This document shows positions 22,397 to 32,749 of a stretch of DNA of 64,000 nucleotides, piece after piece. Origin of the DNA: Ascaphus truei (Eukaryota; Chordata; Amphibia; Anura; Ascaphidae). Where the stretch lies: assembly GCA_036426205.1 (NCBI GenBank), contig WSYH01000105.1, positions 248,001 to 312,000 of the forward strand, given 5' to 3'. The position numbers and the translations under genes were made by a program. The number at the start of each line of letters is the position of its first letter. The first letter of the stretch is position 1. The notes beneath the pieces are model-generated. The model was not told the DNA's origin, did not search any database, and was given only the letters and a program-made list of their open reading frames with translations.

Positions 22397-23645
22397 TAAG
22401 GCTGAGTCCCCGCTGGCGCTGAGCTCGCTATGCGCTTGGCGCGCTTACCTTCTGCAATGTGGATCAGCACATCCCCTCTCCCGCTGTGCTTGCGCACTCA
22501 TGCTCTCCGAAGCGTTGTGCTTGGGGAGACAAGGGAGAGATACTTTGGTGCTGAGAGCAGGGTCACATGACCCTGCTCTGACCAATGGTAAGAGAGAGGG
22601 CGTGTTCTACTCTCCTGTTCACACACACACACTGACACTGAATTCAGCAGAGAGAAAGTGGAAGGAGGGGGGCAAACGGATTGAGAGGGGGGGGCAAACG
22701 GACTGAGAGGGGGGGCAAATGATGAGGGGGGGGGAAACGGACTGAGGGGGGGAAAAACGGACTGAGGGGGGGGGCAAACGGACTGAGGGGGGGGGCAAAC
22801 GGACTGAGAGGGGGGGGCAATGGCAAGACGAGGGGACAACACGGACAAAGAGGGGGGGAAAAAGGACAGGGGGGGCGAACGGCGGAGAGTGCTGCTGTGT
22901 GGTGGGGGGGTTAAACGGATGCTGCTGTGTGGTGGGGGGCAAACGGAGTGTGCTGGTGGTGGGGGGGGGCAAACGGAGTGCTGCTGTGTGGTGGGGGGGG
23001 GCAAACGGAGTGGTGCTGTGTGGTGGGGGGGGTCAAACGGAGTGCTGCTGTGTGGTGGGGGGGAAACGGAGTGCTGCTGTGTGGTGGTGGGGGGGGGGCA
23101 AACGGAGTGCTGCTGTGTGGTGGGGGGGCAAACGGAGTGCTGCGGTGTGGTGGTGGGGCAAACGGAGTGGTGTGGAGGGAGAAGGGAGAGAGAGAGAGGG
23201 TGAGAAGGGAGAGAGAGGGGGAGAAGGGAGAGAGAGGGGGGAGAAGGAGAGGAGAGAGGGGGGCAGGGAAGATGAGAGAGGGGGGCGGGGATTAGAGGGG
23301 GGGGGGAGGGAGAGAGAGCGCAGGGGGGGGGGAGAGAGCGCAGGGGGGCGGGGGGAGAGAGCACAGGGGGGGGGGGGGAGAGAGCACAGGGGGGTGAAGA
23401 GGGGATGGGCGGGAGAGAGAGCGCGGGGGAGGGAGACGACGGGGGGAGGATGAGGGAGAGAGCAACAGAGGGGGGTGGGAGAGAGATATAGAGAGAGATA
23501 CACAGGAACACTGACAGCCCCTATACAGCAAATGACGCACCCCCTCCCGTAGTAGCCACCCCTCCCGCTCCTGCTCTAAAAATGTTGCAGGACAGCACCG
23601 CTCTCCAAGCATGAGCGAGCTCAGCGGCAGCGTGGACTCAGCCTA
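22397..23645. mobile_element. GC-rich MITE with internal minisatellite expansion
   Basis: Imperfect inverted ends TAAGGCTGAGTCCCCGCTGG (left) and CGTGGACTCAGCCTAA (right) bracket 1.25 kb, with GAGCTCGCT and AGCGAGCTC just inside. Almost the entire interior is G-rich minisatellite (22.66-23.5 kb). The ends place it in the TAAGGC group with the elements at 25142 and 53793. Long proline- or glycine-rich open frames here, including one of 337 codons, come from the repeat. Confidence 0.65.
22660..23500. repeat. Three consecutive G-rich minisatellites
   Basis: 22660-22830 repeats GGGGGGCAAACGGACTGAGA-type units of about 23 bases. 22885-23165 repeats a unit of about 29 bases built from CTGCTGTGTGGTGGGGGG plus CAAACGGAG. 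23165-23500 is a GA-rich tract with GAGAGAGCGCAGGGGGG units. All three keep G runs of four or more on the plus strand, so G-quadruplex formation is plausible. The shared CAAACGG word suggests the second array arose from the first. Confidence 0.85.
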
Positions 23646-24066
23646 ATACCTGGGACATGGTGCAGGGAAGAGCGCTGGGCAGCGCTGACGCTCATGCTCT
23701 CCTGCTCAAGCAGGAGATTTTTCTTGTCCCTGCATGAGCGCCAGCGAGCGCCCTTGTGTGCCGGGTGGGAGGCTTTCGGGAGGCGGGCCTGGAGGCGGAG
23801 CGGGAAACGGGGCTAGCGCGCCACGTCACGGCGCGAACGTCACGGACTGCCATTGGCTTCTGGCAGTCATGTGACCGGCCCTGCGCTTCCCTCAGCGGGA
23901 AAACTAAAATTGGGTTGTCGGCTGAAATTCCACACGCCTTCGCACGCGCCGTCTAAAGCCGCGCTGATAGGGATAATGTTCCCCTCAGTGCGCCTCAGCA
24001 CGTTCTTTTTGACCATGTCCGAGGCTTAATGGTAGTGGTAAAGGTGCATAGAGGGATAAGTGACAA

Positions 24067-24530
24067 TGGGCCTCATGCAGAGAGCAGCGCTATGAACAAT
24101 CTCGCCATTTTCCGGCGAAAACGCCGCTAAAAACACGCCGAAAAGGCGGAGTTTGTAAAAAAAGCCGCCATTTTTTTCAATGAAATCTAGCCGCGCGGCG
24201 AGAAACTACATCTCGCCAGTCTGAAAAATATCCAAATTCAGAAAGGCGCGCTCGCCATCTAGCGGCTGTTTTTGGCGCGATTTTCGTCAATTTTCTCCGC
24301 CAACTAAAGTTGGCAAGAAGCCGGCTATAGGGAAAAAAAAAATGCGCAATTTTTTTTTCCTCTCCCTTTCAGCTGCGCGAATCTCCTCCTTTACAATTCT
24401 CCACATGCAGTAATGCTAAAAATAGCGGATTTCGCCCATTTCTGCATATGGAGAATAAAACTCTCCATTAAAGCTACTTTTTCTGAAACGCTCCAATTTT
24501 TAAATTCGCTGCTCTCTGCATGAGGCCCAA
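24067..24530. mobile_element. MITE with 22-bp inverted ends, TSD AAT
   Basis: GGGCCTCATGCAGAGAGCAG at the left and CTGCTCTCTGCATGAGGCCC at the right are perfect inverted repeats. Both flanks carry AAT, consistent with a 3-bp duplication as in PIF/Harbinger-type elements. The interior is rich in TCTCGCC and GGCGA words and has no coding capacity. Confidence 0.75.
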
Positions 24531-25141
24531 TGTGTTAACAAGAAGACAGCAAGGATCTCTCATTTACTGTACTCAATACTGGTGTAGGTGTAGGATAAAT
24601 GAATGCAAATAAAACTTAACCTTTACTCCAATGTATATTTGAAATACAGATTGGGATCAAAAAAAGTCAAACACAAACAAAAGGAACATTAATAATCTTT
24701 AAAAGAACACAATAAGCACTGACGGCCGACACGCACAGTTACGTTATAGCTTGTTGTAGAGAGAGGACACGCTTGGATCTTCTGGCACGTTTCTCTATGG
24801 GAGAGGGGGGAAGGGGGGAGGATATTCAATACTTAGGTTTATGGGATATTACTTCAGGATCTCCATGAGACAGTGAGTTCATGGTGTAATCATAGACACT
24901 GATATTCGCCTATAGTAAGATCTACCCCAGTATACATATATACCTTTCCCTCCCTATGTGACTAAGAATTCTGGCTTCTGTACCTCCTGTTAGGAAGGCA
25001 CATTTGATTTGAAGTTACACAGTGTATTAAACTTCTTTCCCCTGTCAGTGGGTTCTTTGCCCGGCTCCAGCATACAGCAGATTCTGATTTAGATTTTCTT
25101 ATCCGTGTAAACTGCAGTAAGAGCCCTGTGAGGACTAAGGC
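24531..25141. other. No gene seen
   Basis: Unassigned AT-rich sequence. Confidence 0.3.
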
Positions 25142-25510
25142 TAAGGCCCCGGTAACGCAGCTGTAACACGCGCCCGCGAGATTGGCGGCGCGTTCAGCCT
25201 ATTCCCCGGTCTGTAGCTCACTGCAGGAAGGGGGACGGGGGGGGGGGGGACGTGGCGTGGCGGGGGAGTGACAGGGGCGCGGCCATGACGTCACCCGGCA
25301 GGTTTGCCCTCATTGGCTGAACCGCCGGGGGGCGTGCCTAATCGCTCAACGCGAGTCCTGCTCTCAATTCTATCGAGAGCAGGAGTAGCTCTCGCGCGAG
25401 CGCTGCGGCCCCCCCCTCGCAGCGGGCCCGGCGCCATTGCGGGGAGGGCTCTCGTCCGTGCAGCGTCCGCCACAGCGGACGCTGTAGTAGGCAGCGGGGG
25501 CAAGGCCTTA
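25142..25510. mobile_element. GC-rich TAAGGC MITE, 370 bp
   Basis: Starts TAAGGCCCCGG and ends GGCAAGGCCTTA. The interior (CTCATTGGCTGAACCGCC, AATTCTATCGAGAGCAGGA, CGCAGCGGGCCCGGCGCC) is found inverted in the element at 53793-54126, so both are copies of one family. The 133-codon frame on the plus strand has no known motif. Confidence 0.7.
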
Positions 25511-26207
25511 CTCCACACACAAACTTCTTTAAGCACAAAAGGCACTCTGTGCTATGCAGCCTTTTTCTATTTGCTGTTGCATTCAGTAAATGATCTTATT
25601 TACTCAGGAAAATCTAGTTTACATATAAATCCTGTTACAATCAGTATTTACCTGGGAATATACCCTTTGTGGTGGTTACTTAACCTTCAGTCTGGCAGTA
25701 ACTGAGATTAGCTGCTAACTCGAAGCTACAGTGTTTATCTGATTTCAATACTCTGGCAAAAATGTACCTATGCGTTCAATGATATAATTGTTACATTGTA
25801 GCCATGGGTCCGCTTGTGTTGTAAGATACACTGATATGTGTGCTTTTTGTGTTGTTTTAAAGTTTTGTCGTTGGAGAGGTAAAACTCACTAAATGCACTT
25901 CCTGGCTTGGAATTTCTTGATATTTCTATTGAAGAACTCATTAGAGACACCTAATCTTCAGAACGTGTCATATCAAAATTCCTTCCTTTTTACATACAGA
26001 TTTTTTTTCCTGTCAAAAAGAACATTTAATCGCCTTTTCCTCGGTACTTGAACAATGTAGTTAATGCTTTTGACCTCTACAGCAACGATTTATTCGTGTT
26101 ACTTTTGTTCGCGTTTGATTGGTTTTGGGTTTATTATCCCAATGGGAGTGGGTGTGGGGGGGGGGGGGGGGGGGGGGGGGGGCGCAAACCTAACGGTTTG
26201 CCTAGGG
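25511..26207. other. No gene seen; 27-base poly-G run
   Basis: Unassigned AT-rich sequence ending in a run of 27 G at 26156-26182, directly before the MITE at 26208. Confidence 0.4.
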
Positions 26208-26390
26208 CAGGGGTCTGCAAACCTGTCTTCAAGAGCCGCACACAGTCCAGATTTTATATGGATATCCTTGTTTCAGCACAGGTGGCTCAATGAAGCACTG
26301 AGGCACTGATTGAGCCACCTGTGCTGAAACAGGGATATCCATAAAAGCTGGCCTGTGTGGGGCTCTTGAGGACAGGGTTGCAAACCCATG
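26208..26390. mobile_element. Palindromic hAT-like MITE, TSD GCCTAGGG
   Basis: CAGGGGTCTGCAAACC and GGTTGCAAACCCATG form the ends. The interior holds GCACAGGTGGCTCAAT and ATTGAGCCACCTGTGC as a perfect inverted pair. The flanking octamers GCCTAGGG at 26200-26207 and 26391-26398 are identical, which fits hAT. Same family as 6581-6740 and 7281-7449, with the best-preserved duplication. Confidence 0.85.
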
Positions 26391-26609
26391 GCCTAGGGAG
26401 CTGGCTGCCCTCGCACTGTCCCTAGCCTTGGATATTCGTTTCCAAATACTTTCTTCCTATGTTGTATTGTTATTCCACCATTAGCTAATGTGTGGTTGAA
26501 AGCAGCATAACATGTGAAATCCTTTATTTTTTTTTATTTTTTGTTTTTTTTTGTTTTTTCTTCTTGAAATAAATCAGTAGCAGTATTTGATAACAGTGAC
26601 TGTTTTTTT

Positions 26610-26850
26610 GTTTTTATTCAACTCTTAATACCGTTTTTAATGCATTTTAATATACTAAGCATCCTTTGATTTTTATAGTAGGCTTTAGCACACTTCCCCA
26701 GCAGTGTATATTTGCAACACTTTCTTGTTTGTGATAATTTGTTGCAAATGCTCCCAGCAGTTTCAGCTGCAAACTGTAACAATAGATAATGTTGCATTAG
26801 TAATAAAAGGATACATTGTAGCTGCTGAGGTACACTGACTGAAGTAATCA
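26610..26850 (-). repeat. Dispersed repeat, inverted relative of 45.8-46.0 kb
   Basis: Read on the minus strand this segment shares GGCATT... AGAGTTGAA-type ends and the order AACAATAGATAATG / CTGCTGGGAG / AACAAATTATCACAAACA with 45780-46045. The two copies are far apart and inverted. Class unknown; no coding signal. Confidence 0.6.
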
Positions 26851-27307
26851 TTGTTAGTCATATAATCAGTATCTTTACAGATTTATAACAGGATCACCAA
26901 ACGATTTCCAGTTTAGGTCAGAATGCCACATGCTTTACATATACAAGTAATTTGAAAAGAAAAGGTTGGAAAGTAGTATTGCTGCTTGAAACCTCTCCCA
27001 ACTTCACATTGCAAAGTCAGTATAACCAGCAAGAAAAACAAGTGGCAAATAGGCGCACTCAGGGAAAGTGTACTTTATTATTAAGGAAAAGGGTAATCAG
27101 ACAGTGGACAACCAAGGTCCAATGAATATAAAGATAAAATGTGTTAAAATAACTGGTACGATCGGGTGATGGCACCGGGTCAATTCTAGATCACACTAGC
27201 ACTGCAGAAAGGGTCCGGAACAGTCTGAGTACATACCCCGTTCGAATAAGGGAAGTGAAAAGTGAAGACCCGCTCCCTCCGACTGCAAAACTCCACAGGA
27301 ACTGCCA

Positions 27308-27358
27308 CATGTGACCTCTACGCGTTTCGCACGCAGTGCTTCGTCAGGAGGTCACGTG
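27308..27358 (-). ncRNA. Hammerhead-like ribozyme, PLE-associated, best preserved
   Basis: On the minus strand the order is GTGACCTC (27348-27355), CTGACGA (27341-27347), one extra A, stem II GCAC/GTGC with a TGC loop, GAAAC (27324-27328), GCGTA (27319-27323), and GAGGTCAC (27311-27318). The two stem I strands are perfectly complementary over eight bases and extend further with a G-T wobble. CUGANGA and GAAA are the conserved hammerhead boxes. The predicted cut follows the A of GTA at 27319. Stem III can form only about two pairs, as in the small PLE-associated hammerheads reported to act as dimers. The extra A before stem II departs from the canonical motif. Confidence 0.75.
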
Positions 27359-27780
27359 ATGACGCTGTCTCTGGAGTTTAAGTAAAGAGCTGCAGCCAAT
27401 GATTCTAACACTCGGACATCAAGTTAATACAGCTGTGGTTCAAAATAAAATACAAGGGAGTCTCCTATGGTATGCAGAGGTAGTTAAAAGCCAGGTTCTA
27501 AATTAAAATAACAAAATCCCATGTATAACACAAAAATAACTTTGTTTACCTATAAATATCAATCACGGGACTCTTACTAAAAAACTATCATATACATGTC
27601 ATATTAGGGATCAAAACATATATTCATATTAAAATATTTTTTAAAAAGTTTTAAAAATATATACATTTATAAATCTTAAAACATGAAAATAAAACATAAG
27701 AAACCCCGATTGTTCACCTAATGATTTATTCTTTAAGGAAGGGAACCAATTCTATATAATCATTAAGACCATGCGGAAAT

Positions 27781-28080
27781 CTAGGTAGTGGAACAATTTA
27801 TAAAATGATTAATTTTAAAACTCCGTTTTGTAGTGAAAGAAACAACATCTTTTTTGTTCAGCAGATTTGGGCATATTTTACATTTGCTACATTTAAAATT
27901 GCCCCTTAAATCCAAATAAGATCTCAATGTGCCCTTATGACTGGAAATGGACTTCAGTTGACTAGGGGCTATTATTCCTTTAAGATTTTGAGCTTTTTTA
28001 TATACAATCTTAGGTTTTGACAACATTGAGCACCCAACACAGGGTCCAAAGATAGAACCCTCCAGTGTTTGGCAATAGCC
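27781..28080 (-). pseudogene. PLE linker region between RT and nuclease (copy B)
   Basis: The minus-strand frame contains NLKGIIAPSQLKSI, then a cysteine pair CSKCKICPNL, then FKINHFINCSTT, which is the zinc-ribbon-like linker that precedes the GIY-YIG nuclease in endonuclease-bearing PLEs. In copy A the same words are followed by the nuclease. Here the frame runs into the element's 3' end because of the 293-base deletion, so no nuclease can be made. About 80 codons remain. Confidence 0.75.
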
Positions 28081-28129
28081 TGTTGTATAGCCCTGTGTTT
28101 ATCATTTAAATAGATGATACCGTTCTGTG

Positions 28130-28205
28130 GCTAACGAAATGCTTTTATTTGTGCGAGCTTTCGAGATACACTGATCTCTTCTTCCGGCGATGTTACAATG
28201 AATGA
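28130..28205 (-). ncRNA. Hammerhead-like motif of a second PLE type
   Basis: The minus strand reads CCGGAAGA, an extra A, a five-base stem GAGAT/ATCTC around CAGTGT, then GAAAGCTCGCAC. Boxes and order match the motif at 27.3 kb, but the first box is CGGAAGA rather than CUGANGA and stem I is not evident. It lies right at the broken 5' edge of copy B and belongs to a different element. Confidence 0.45.
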
Positions 28206-29735
28206 AGCAAGCAAAGGGTATATATATATATATATATCTAACACACACAAAAGGGAGTTGCTCACACTATATATTGAAAAAGGCTAAACCAGGACTCAAA
28301 AATAAAATATAAAGGTTGCAAAATAGTAAATATAACTATAACACATACCAAGAAAGAATATAAACAAGAATAGTTGGTGCTAAGGTATATAATATATGAA
28401 CACACAAAAAAGACTAACAATATCCCTTATAACAGCACTCTAAATATGCCTAAAGTAAGTTATTAAAGTCAGAAACAAAAAAACAGGAACCAAAGTCAAA
28501 TTGAAAAAATGTCTATGATTTTAATACAATAACAGTAGAACACACTTAAATTTAAAAACATACAAACACTGATGGCAGCCTGAAATGTGCTAGAAAAAAA
28601 ATATAAAGAAAGCATGACAAAAGAAAAAGACAATCTAAGGACTAAATGCACAATACTGAGATGAACTAATAACTAGCAATCTAGATATAAATAGTAATAC
28701 AAAACAGTAAAAAATGCAATAACATCCCCACAAAATCCTAGCTGCATGAGTAGAGAAAAAAAATGAGATCTCTATAAACTATATCAAAAATTGAATCAAG
28801 CAACTAAAGAGAATTAAATAAGTTGAAATAAATTTATGAGAGCTAAATAAACAGCACACATAAAGAAAAATACCAATGAAGGGGGAGCAACAGGGGAGGG
28901 GAAAAGAATGATAAATAAAACACTCAAAACCTGTGTGAAATAGTCCAAAAAATAAACTACTAAAGCATGCTAAGGTATCAACAAACACTATAGCAAGGGG
29001 CAGTAAGGGAGACAGATGTGATAAAGTCTGCTACCCAGTTCGGCATCTATGTAGGTGCTAAAGAGCATATGAGAAAGCCAGTGCTGTTGAAAAGTCCTGG
29101 TAATTGACAAAAAGAGTACTCAGCTGTAGACATCCATGTTCCTGTCCTTATAGATCCCAGGGAAGGAGTAATTCCATCTAGAGTCTCAGTGAGAGGTCAA
29201 ATGTCCAGGAAATACACCAAGAAAATGGTACTGTAGCAACATCAGTTCGTAGTTCCAATGTATAATTTCCTGGCTAGCTAGTCCCTAGAGCCCCAATAGG
29301 CTTGTGTTGAATATGTTCAGGCAAACAAACTAGGGTGACAGGCATTTAAACCCCTGCAGCTCTGGTAAGAGAAACAACAGGGCTAATAAGTTAGTAACTC
29401 CAGAATATAAAGTTGTCTGACTAGCTAATCCCTCAATGGCATGAAAGGGTAGAGGGATAATGACCCTTGTCTGTTGAGTACCGAGAACCTCTAATACTGC
29501 GGGGTATAAGCAGAGATAGGGGAGATAAAAAAAGGGGGGGACCAAGAAGTCCTCGGATAAAGTTAACCTGGTTGGTCAGCAGCAGTGAATGTATGATAGT
29601 GATGTAGCACAGCAATAGACAGTGGAGATATCCAATGAGGTATGTGGCCAGGTATGGTACATAATGATAGTAAATGATCATGTAACAATGTATCTGCTAC
29701 TAAGATAGTGATAGTGTGGGTGGTTGTATATGTAG
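28206..29735. other. AT-rich, no gene seen; possibly PLE D 3' region
   Basis: A-rich plus-strand sequence with a short (TA)n near 28220. Because the PLE relic at 29739-30240 reads on the minus strand, this stretch could be its 3' untranslated region, but no repeat partner in the window confirms this. Confidence 0.3.
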
Positions 29736-29738
29736 ATC

Positions 29739-30240
29739 TTAAGGTATTGTAAGATGTTGCGGGATGTGTGCTGTCTCAGAGTGTAACACTGCCATATTGT
29801 TAATTAAGACAGGCAGTGCTGGAGGGGCCATGCAGACAAGTATGATTACAGTGGATCTAGGAGTAAACTTTGTGACCCAGATTGAAGGAAACTGGTAACC
29901 CTGGATGAGAAGACCCCATGGTCTGTCAGTTGATGAAATGGTGGATGTTAAATTGTATAGATTACTCCAATTTGTTTGGGGGGGGGGGGGGATTGCAGGA
30001 AACATGAAGGAGCAGGCTTTGCACCTTCCATGCATAATAGCCTTGGATATTTTGGAGAGGAGCCTGGTTGTGCTTACTGGAGCCGAATAATGGCTTTGGA
30101 CCAGATGATCTTTAATGTTCCATGCTCTTCTACTGACTAAAGTTTGTTTTAATCTGTGGACAGGTCTTAAATCTTCATTGTTCAGCAAAAGATGCCAGTA
30201 TTTTTCCAGGATTTTACTAATCTGCTCCATTTATTGTTGT
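29739..30240 (-). pseudogene. PLE D: linker upstream of nuclease
   Basis: The minus-strand frame begins with ILEKYWHLLLNNEDL, then RAWNIKDHLVQSHYS, then GRCKACSF. This is the order seen in PLE proteins between the reverse transcriptase and the GIY-YIG domain: 'I...HW.IL..D..L', 'R...NL+D.LV.S.+', then a cysteine pair. Beyond a poly-C-type tract (G run near 29979-29991 on the plus strand) an alternative phase gives FNIHHFIN, comparable with FKINHFIN in copies A and B, so a frameshift lies in that tract. No complete nuclease remains. The lineage differs from copies A/B and C. Confidence 0.65.
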
Positions 30241-30289
30241 AATTACCTACAAATCTAACAATTTAGGTTTATTTTGGTTACCTTTCATA

Positions 30290-31078
30290 GAGACAAGTAA
30301 TTCATGGTGGTTCTCAGACTTAGCCCTATTGTATGACAGATCTTGCTATGATCACTGTTATCCAAATGTTCCAGGATTTGAATATTTGTTATTACTTCTA
30401 CATTGTTTCATATTACCAAATCCAGTACTGCCCCTCTCCTGGTTGGTTCCTCAATAATTTGGGTCATATAATTTTCTTTAAGAACCCCCAAAAACCTGTT
30501 TCCTTTAGTTGTAATGCTAATCTCATTTCCCCAGTCTACGTCTAGATAGTTAAAATCCTCCATTATGCAAACATGACCCAGTTTTGATGTCTTTTCAAAT
30601 TGCAAAAGTATTTTAGCTTCAAACATTTTCTTTATACATTTACCTCCACTGCTAATTTGTATCCACAAGGTCTCTACATTTTCATCAGTCCCTTCATAAA
30701 CATCGTCCCTTATAATAGGTTTTAGACCCGGTTTAACACATTAACATACTCCACCTCCCCTTCTATTTGTTTGATCCTTCCGAAAAAGGGAATAACCCTC
30801 TAAATTAACTGCCCAGTCATCCCACCATGTTTCAGTAATGCCTATGATATCATACTGCTCCTTTGCAGCTATTAATTCAAGCTCCCCCATTTTATCTGTC
30901 AGGCTTCTTGCATTAGCAAGCATGCATTTCAGTTTTTTTCAGCCTGTACTATTATCTTATCTGCTCCTTCCTTTTTGCGCCCACTTGGTTTAGTCTTTAG
31001 AAGTTTTCTAGTATTATCTGTATTTACTATGGGTGTCTCACTGCTTGTCAAACTCGCATTTTTATTTATTTCTAAAAA
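30290..31078 (-). pseudogene. CR1-type LINE endonuclease relic
   Basis: Minus-strand segments in order: a basic linker up to about 30950, then NARSLTDKMGELE, YDIIGITETWW and YSLFRKDQTNRRGGGV (30741-30915), then, after a frameshift, VCIMEDFNYLDVDW, EEPTRRGAVLDLVI (30408-30590), and finally DNSDHSKI near 30340. These are the standard motifs of the APE-type endonuclease of CR1/L2-clade ORF2 (N-terminal Asn, ETWW, GDFN, SDH). The GDFN glycine is replaced by glutamate in MEDFN, there is at least one frameshift, and the reverse transcriptase is absent. Dead, truncated at both ends. Confidence 0.75.
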
Positions 31079-31180
31079 TGTTTTACCAGGAAGTAATACA
31101 TTGAGAGTTACCTCTCGTTTTCAAGTATGTCCTGGACATAGTTAATATGACAAATAATACATGGTTACAAATACACATAA
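31079..31180. repeat. Dispersed repeat fragment
   Basis: Shares TTTTACCAGGAAGTAATACA and TCTCGTTTTCAAGTATGTCC with 15990-16160. Only the first 100 or so bases of the repeat are present. Confidence 0.55.
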
Positions 31181-31594
31181 AGCAGATATGTTGTTCCACG
31201 CTAAGGATACCACTGTAAATAGTCCCTCTTGCAGCCGTTAGTCTGGGGGGGTTCCACACATCCCCTGTAAAAGTAAGCTCCCACAAGGGGGGCTCACAAA
31301 CAAGAAAAACAAATGACAGGCAGGCGCAATGAGGGATAGTACACTTTATTGTTAAAATGGTTAATAAGACAATGAACAAACAAGCTCCACTGATAAGGGA
31401 AAATAACAAAACGAAAGTAAAAAGTGTTAGAATAACTGGTTCATACACCAGTACGATCGGGGGATGGCACCAGGTCAACACTAAATCACACTAGCACTAC
31501 AGAAAGGGTCCGGACCAGTCTGAGTACATACCCCGTTTGAAGCGTGCAGACCCGCTCCCACCGACTGCAAAACTCCACAGGAACTGCCCCACGT

Positions 31595-31650
31595 GACATC
31601 TATGTGTTTTGCACGTAGTGCTTCATCAGGAGAACGTGATGGCGCTGTCC
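31595..31650 (-). ncRNA. Decayed hammerhead-like motif of PLE copy A
   Basis: The minus strand shows CTGATGA (31623-31629), an extra A, stem II GCAC/GTGC with a TAC loop, then AAAAC where GAAAC is expected, and ACATA. Stem I is broken (ACGTTCTC against GATGTCACGT). The position relative to the element's end is the same as in copy B, so the motif was part of the shared ancestor and has since lost G12 and stem I here. Confidence 0.6.
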
Positions 31651-32025
31651 CTGGAGTTTAAATAAAGAGCAGCAGCCAATGAATCTAACACTAAGGAGTA
31701 AAGTTAATACAGCTGTAGTTCAAGTAAAATGCAAGGGAGTCTCCAATGGTGTACAGAAACAGTTAAAAAACAGATTCTAAATTGAAATAACACAGTGATA
31801 ACAGTAACTGAGTCCCATGTATAACTCAAAAGTGACTTATTGCCTCTAAATATAGATCACGGGACATTTACTAAAAGACTATCATGTAAATGTTATGTTA
31901 AGGGTAAAAACATATATTTATACACATATTTAAAATGTTTAAAAATATTTTAAATATATATTTATTTAAAACTCTTAAGACATAAAAAATATAACATAAA
32001 AAACCCCAATTTTTCATCTGATGAG

Positions 32026-32749
32026 TTATTCTTTAAGGAAGGGAACAAATTCTATATAATCATTAAGACCATGCGGAAATCTAGTTTGCATGGTATAAAT
32101 CCAGAATTGTTCCCTTCTTCTTAAACGTAAATCTCTGTTGCCTAAACGCTGATTAGCTGTAATGACTTCAATGCCCATAAAAGAAATACCACTCGGGTCA
32201 CACTGATGGCTATCATGGAAATGCTTTTAAAGATGTGTTAAGGGCATATGTTTGTCAATTAATTTTTGCACATTTTTAATGTTTCTCATATGTTCCATTA
32301 CCCGGACTTTCATACACCTTTTTGTTTTACCAATGTACTGTAACCCACATTTATACTGTAGTACATAAACCACATAGGTAGTGGAACAATTTATAAAGTG
32401 ATTGATTTTAAAACTCTGTTTTGTGGTAAAGAAACAACATCTTTTTTATTCAGCAAATTAGGGCATATCTTACATTTGCTACATTTATAATTGCCCTTTA
32501 ATTCCACAAAGATCTCAATGTGCCCTCATGACTGGAAATAGATTTTAGTTGGCTAGGGGCTATTATTCCTTTTAGATTTTGAGATTTTTTTATATATGAT
32601 CTTAGGTTTTGACGACATTTGAGCACCCAACACAGGGTCCAAGGATAGAACCCTCCAGTGTTTAGCAATAGCCTGTTGTATGGCCTATGTTTATCATTAA
32701 ATTGGGTGATAAACACTGGGAATTTTTCACTTTGATTTTGGACCAACAT
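32026..32749 (-). pseudogene. PLE A linker and GIY-YIG endonuclease
   Basis: After a cysteine-containing linker, the minus strand reads HFINCSTT, YVVYVLQYKCGLQYIGKTKR (32315-32385) and then KVRVMEHMRNI. YVVYVL...LQYIGKT is the GIY-YIG pair of the PLE nuclease, which nicks target DNA for primed reverse transcription. Downstream come FMGIEVITANQRLGNRDLRLRRREQFWIY (given here in outline only) and the terminal FVPFLKE ending at 32026-32028. A TAA at 32227-32229 interrupts the domain, and frameshifts occur near 32735 and 32500. All catalytic-motif residues that I can identify are otherwise kept. Confidence 0.8.

Larger units (their letters stand above)
27028..28108 (-). mobile_element. PLE copy B, 5'-truncated, nuclease region deleted
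   Basis: Closely matches the 3' part of copy A (31293-32700) on the same strand, from the 3' boundary AAGTGTACTTTATTATTA (27.07 kb) through the CACCCAACACAGGGTCCAA segment near 28035. It ends abruptly at 28108. Relative to A it lacks 293 bases, corresponding to 32085-32377 of A, with TAG shared at both breakpoints. It keeps an intact-looking hammerhead-like motif at 27308-27358. Confidence 0.85.

Noticed and set aside
22498..23511. A 337-codon proline/serine-rich open frame on the minus strand
   Set aside because: It lies across the three G-rich minisatellites; similar long frames open in several phases on both strands, as expected of short repeats without stop codons.
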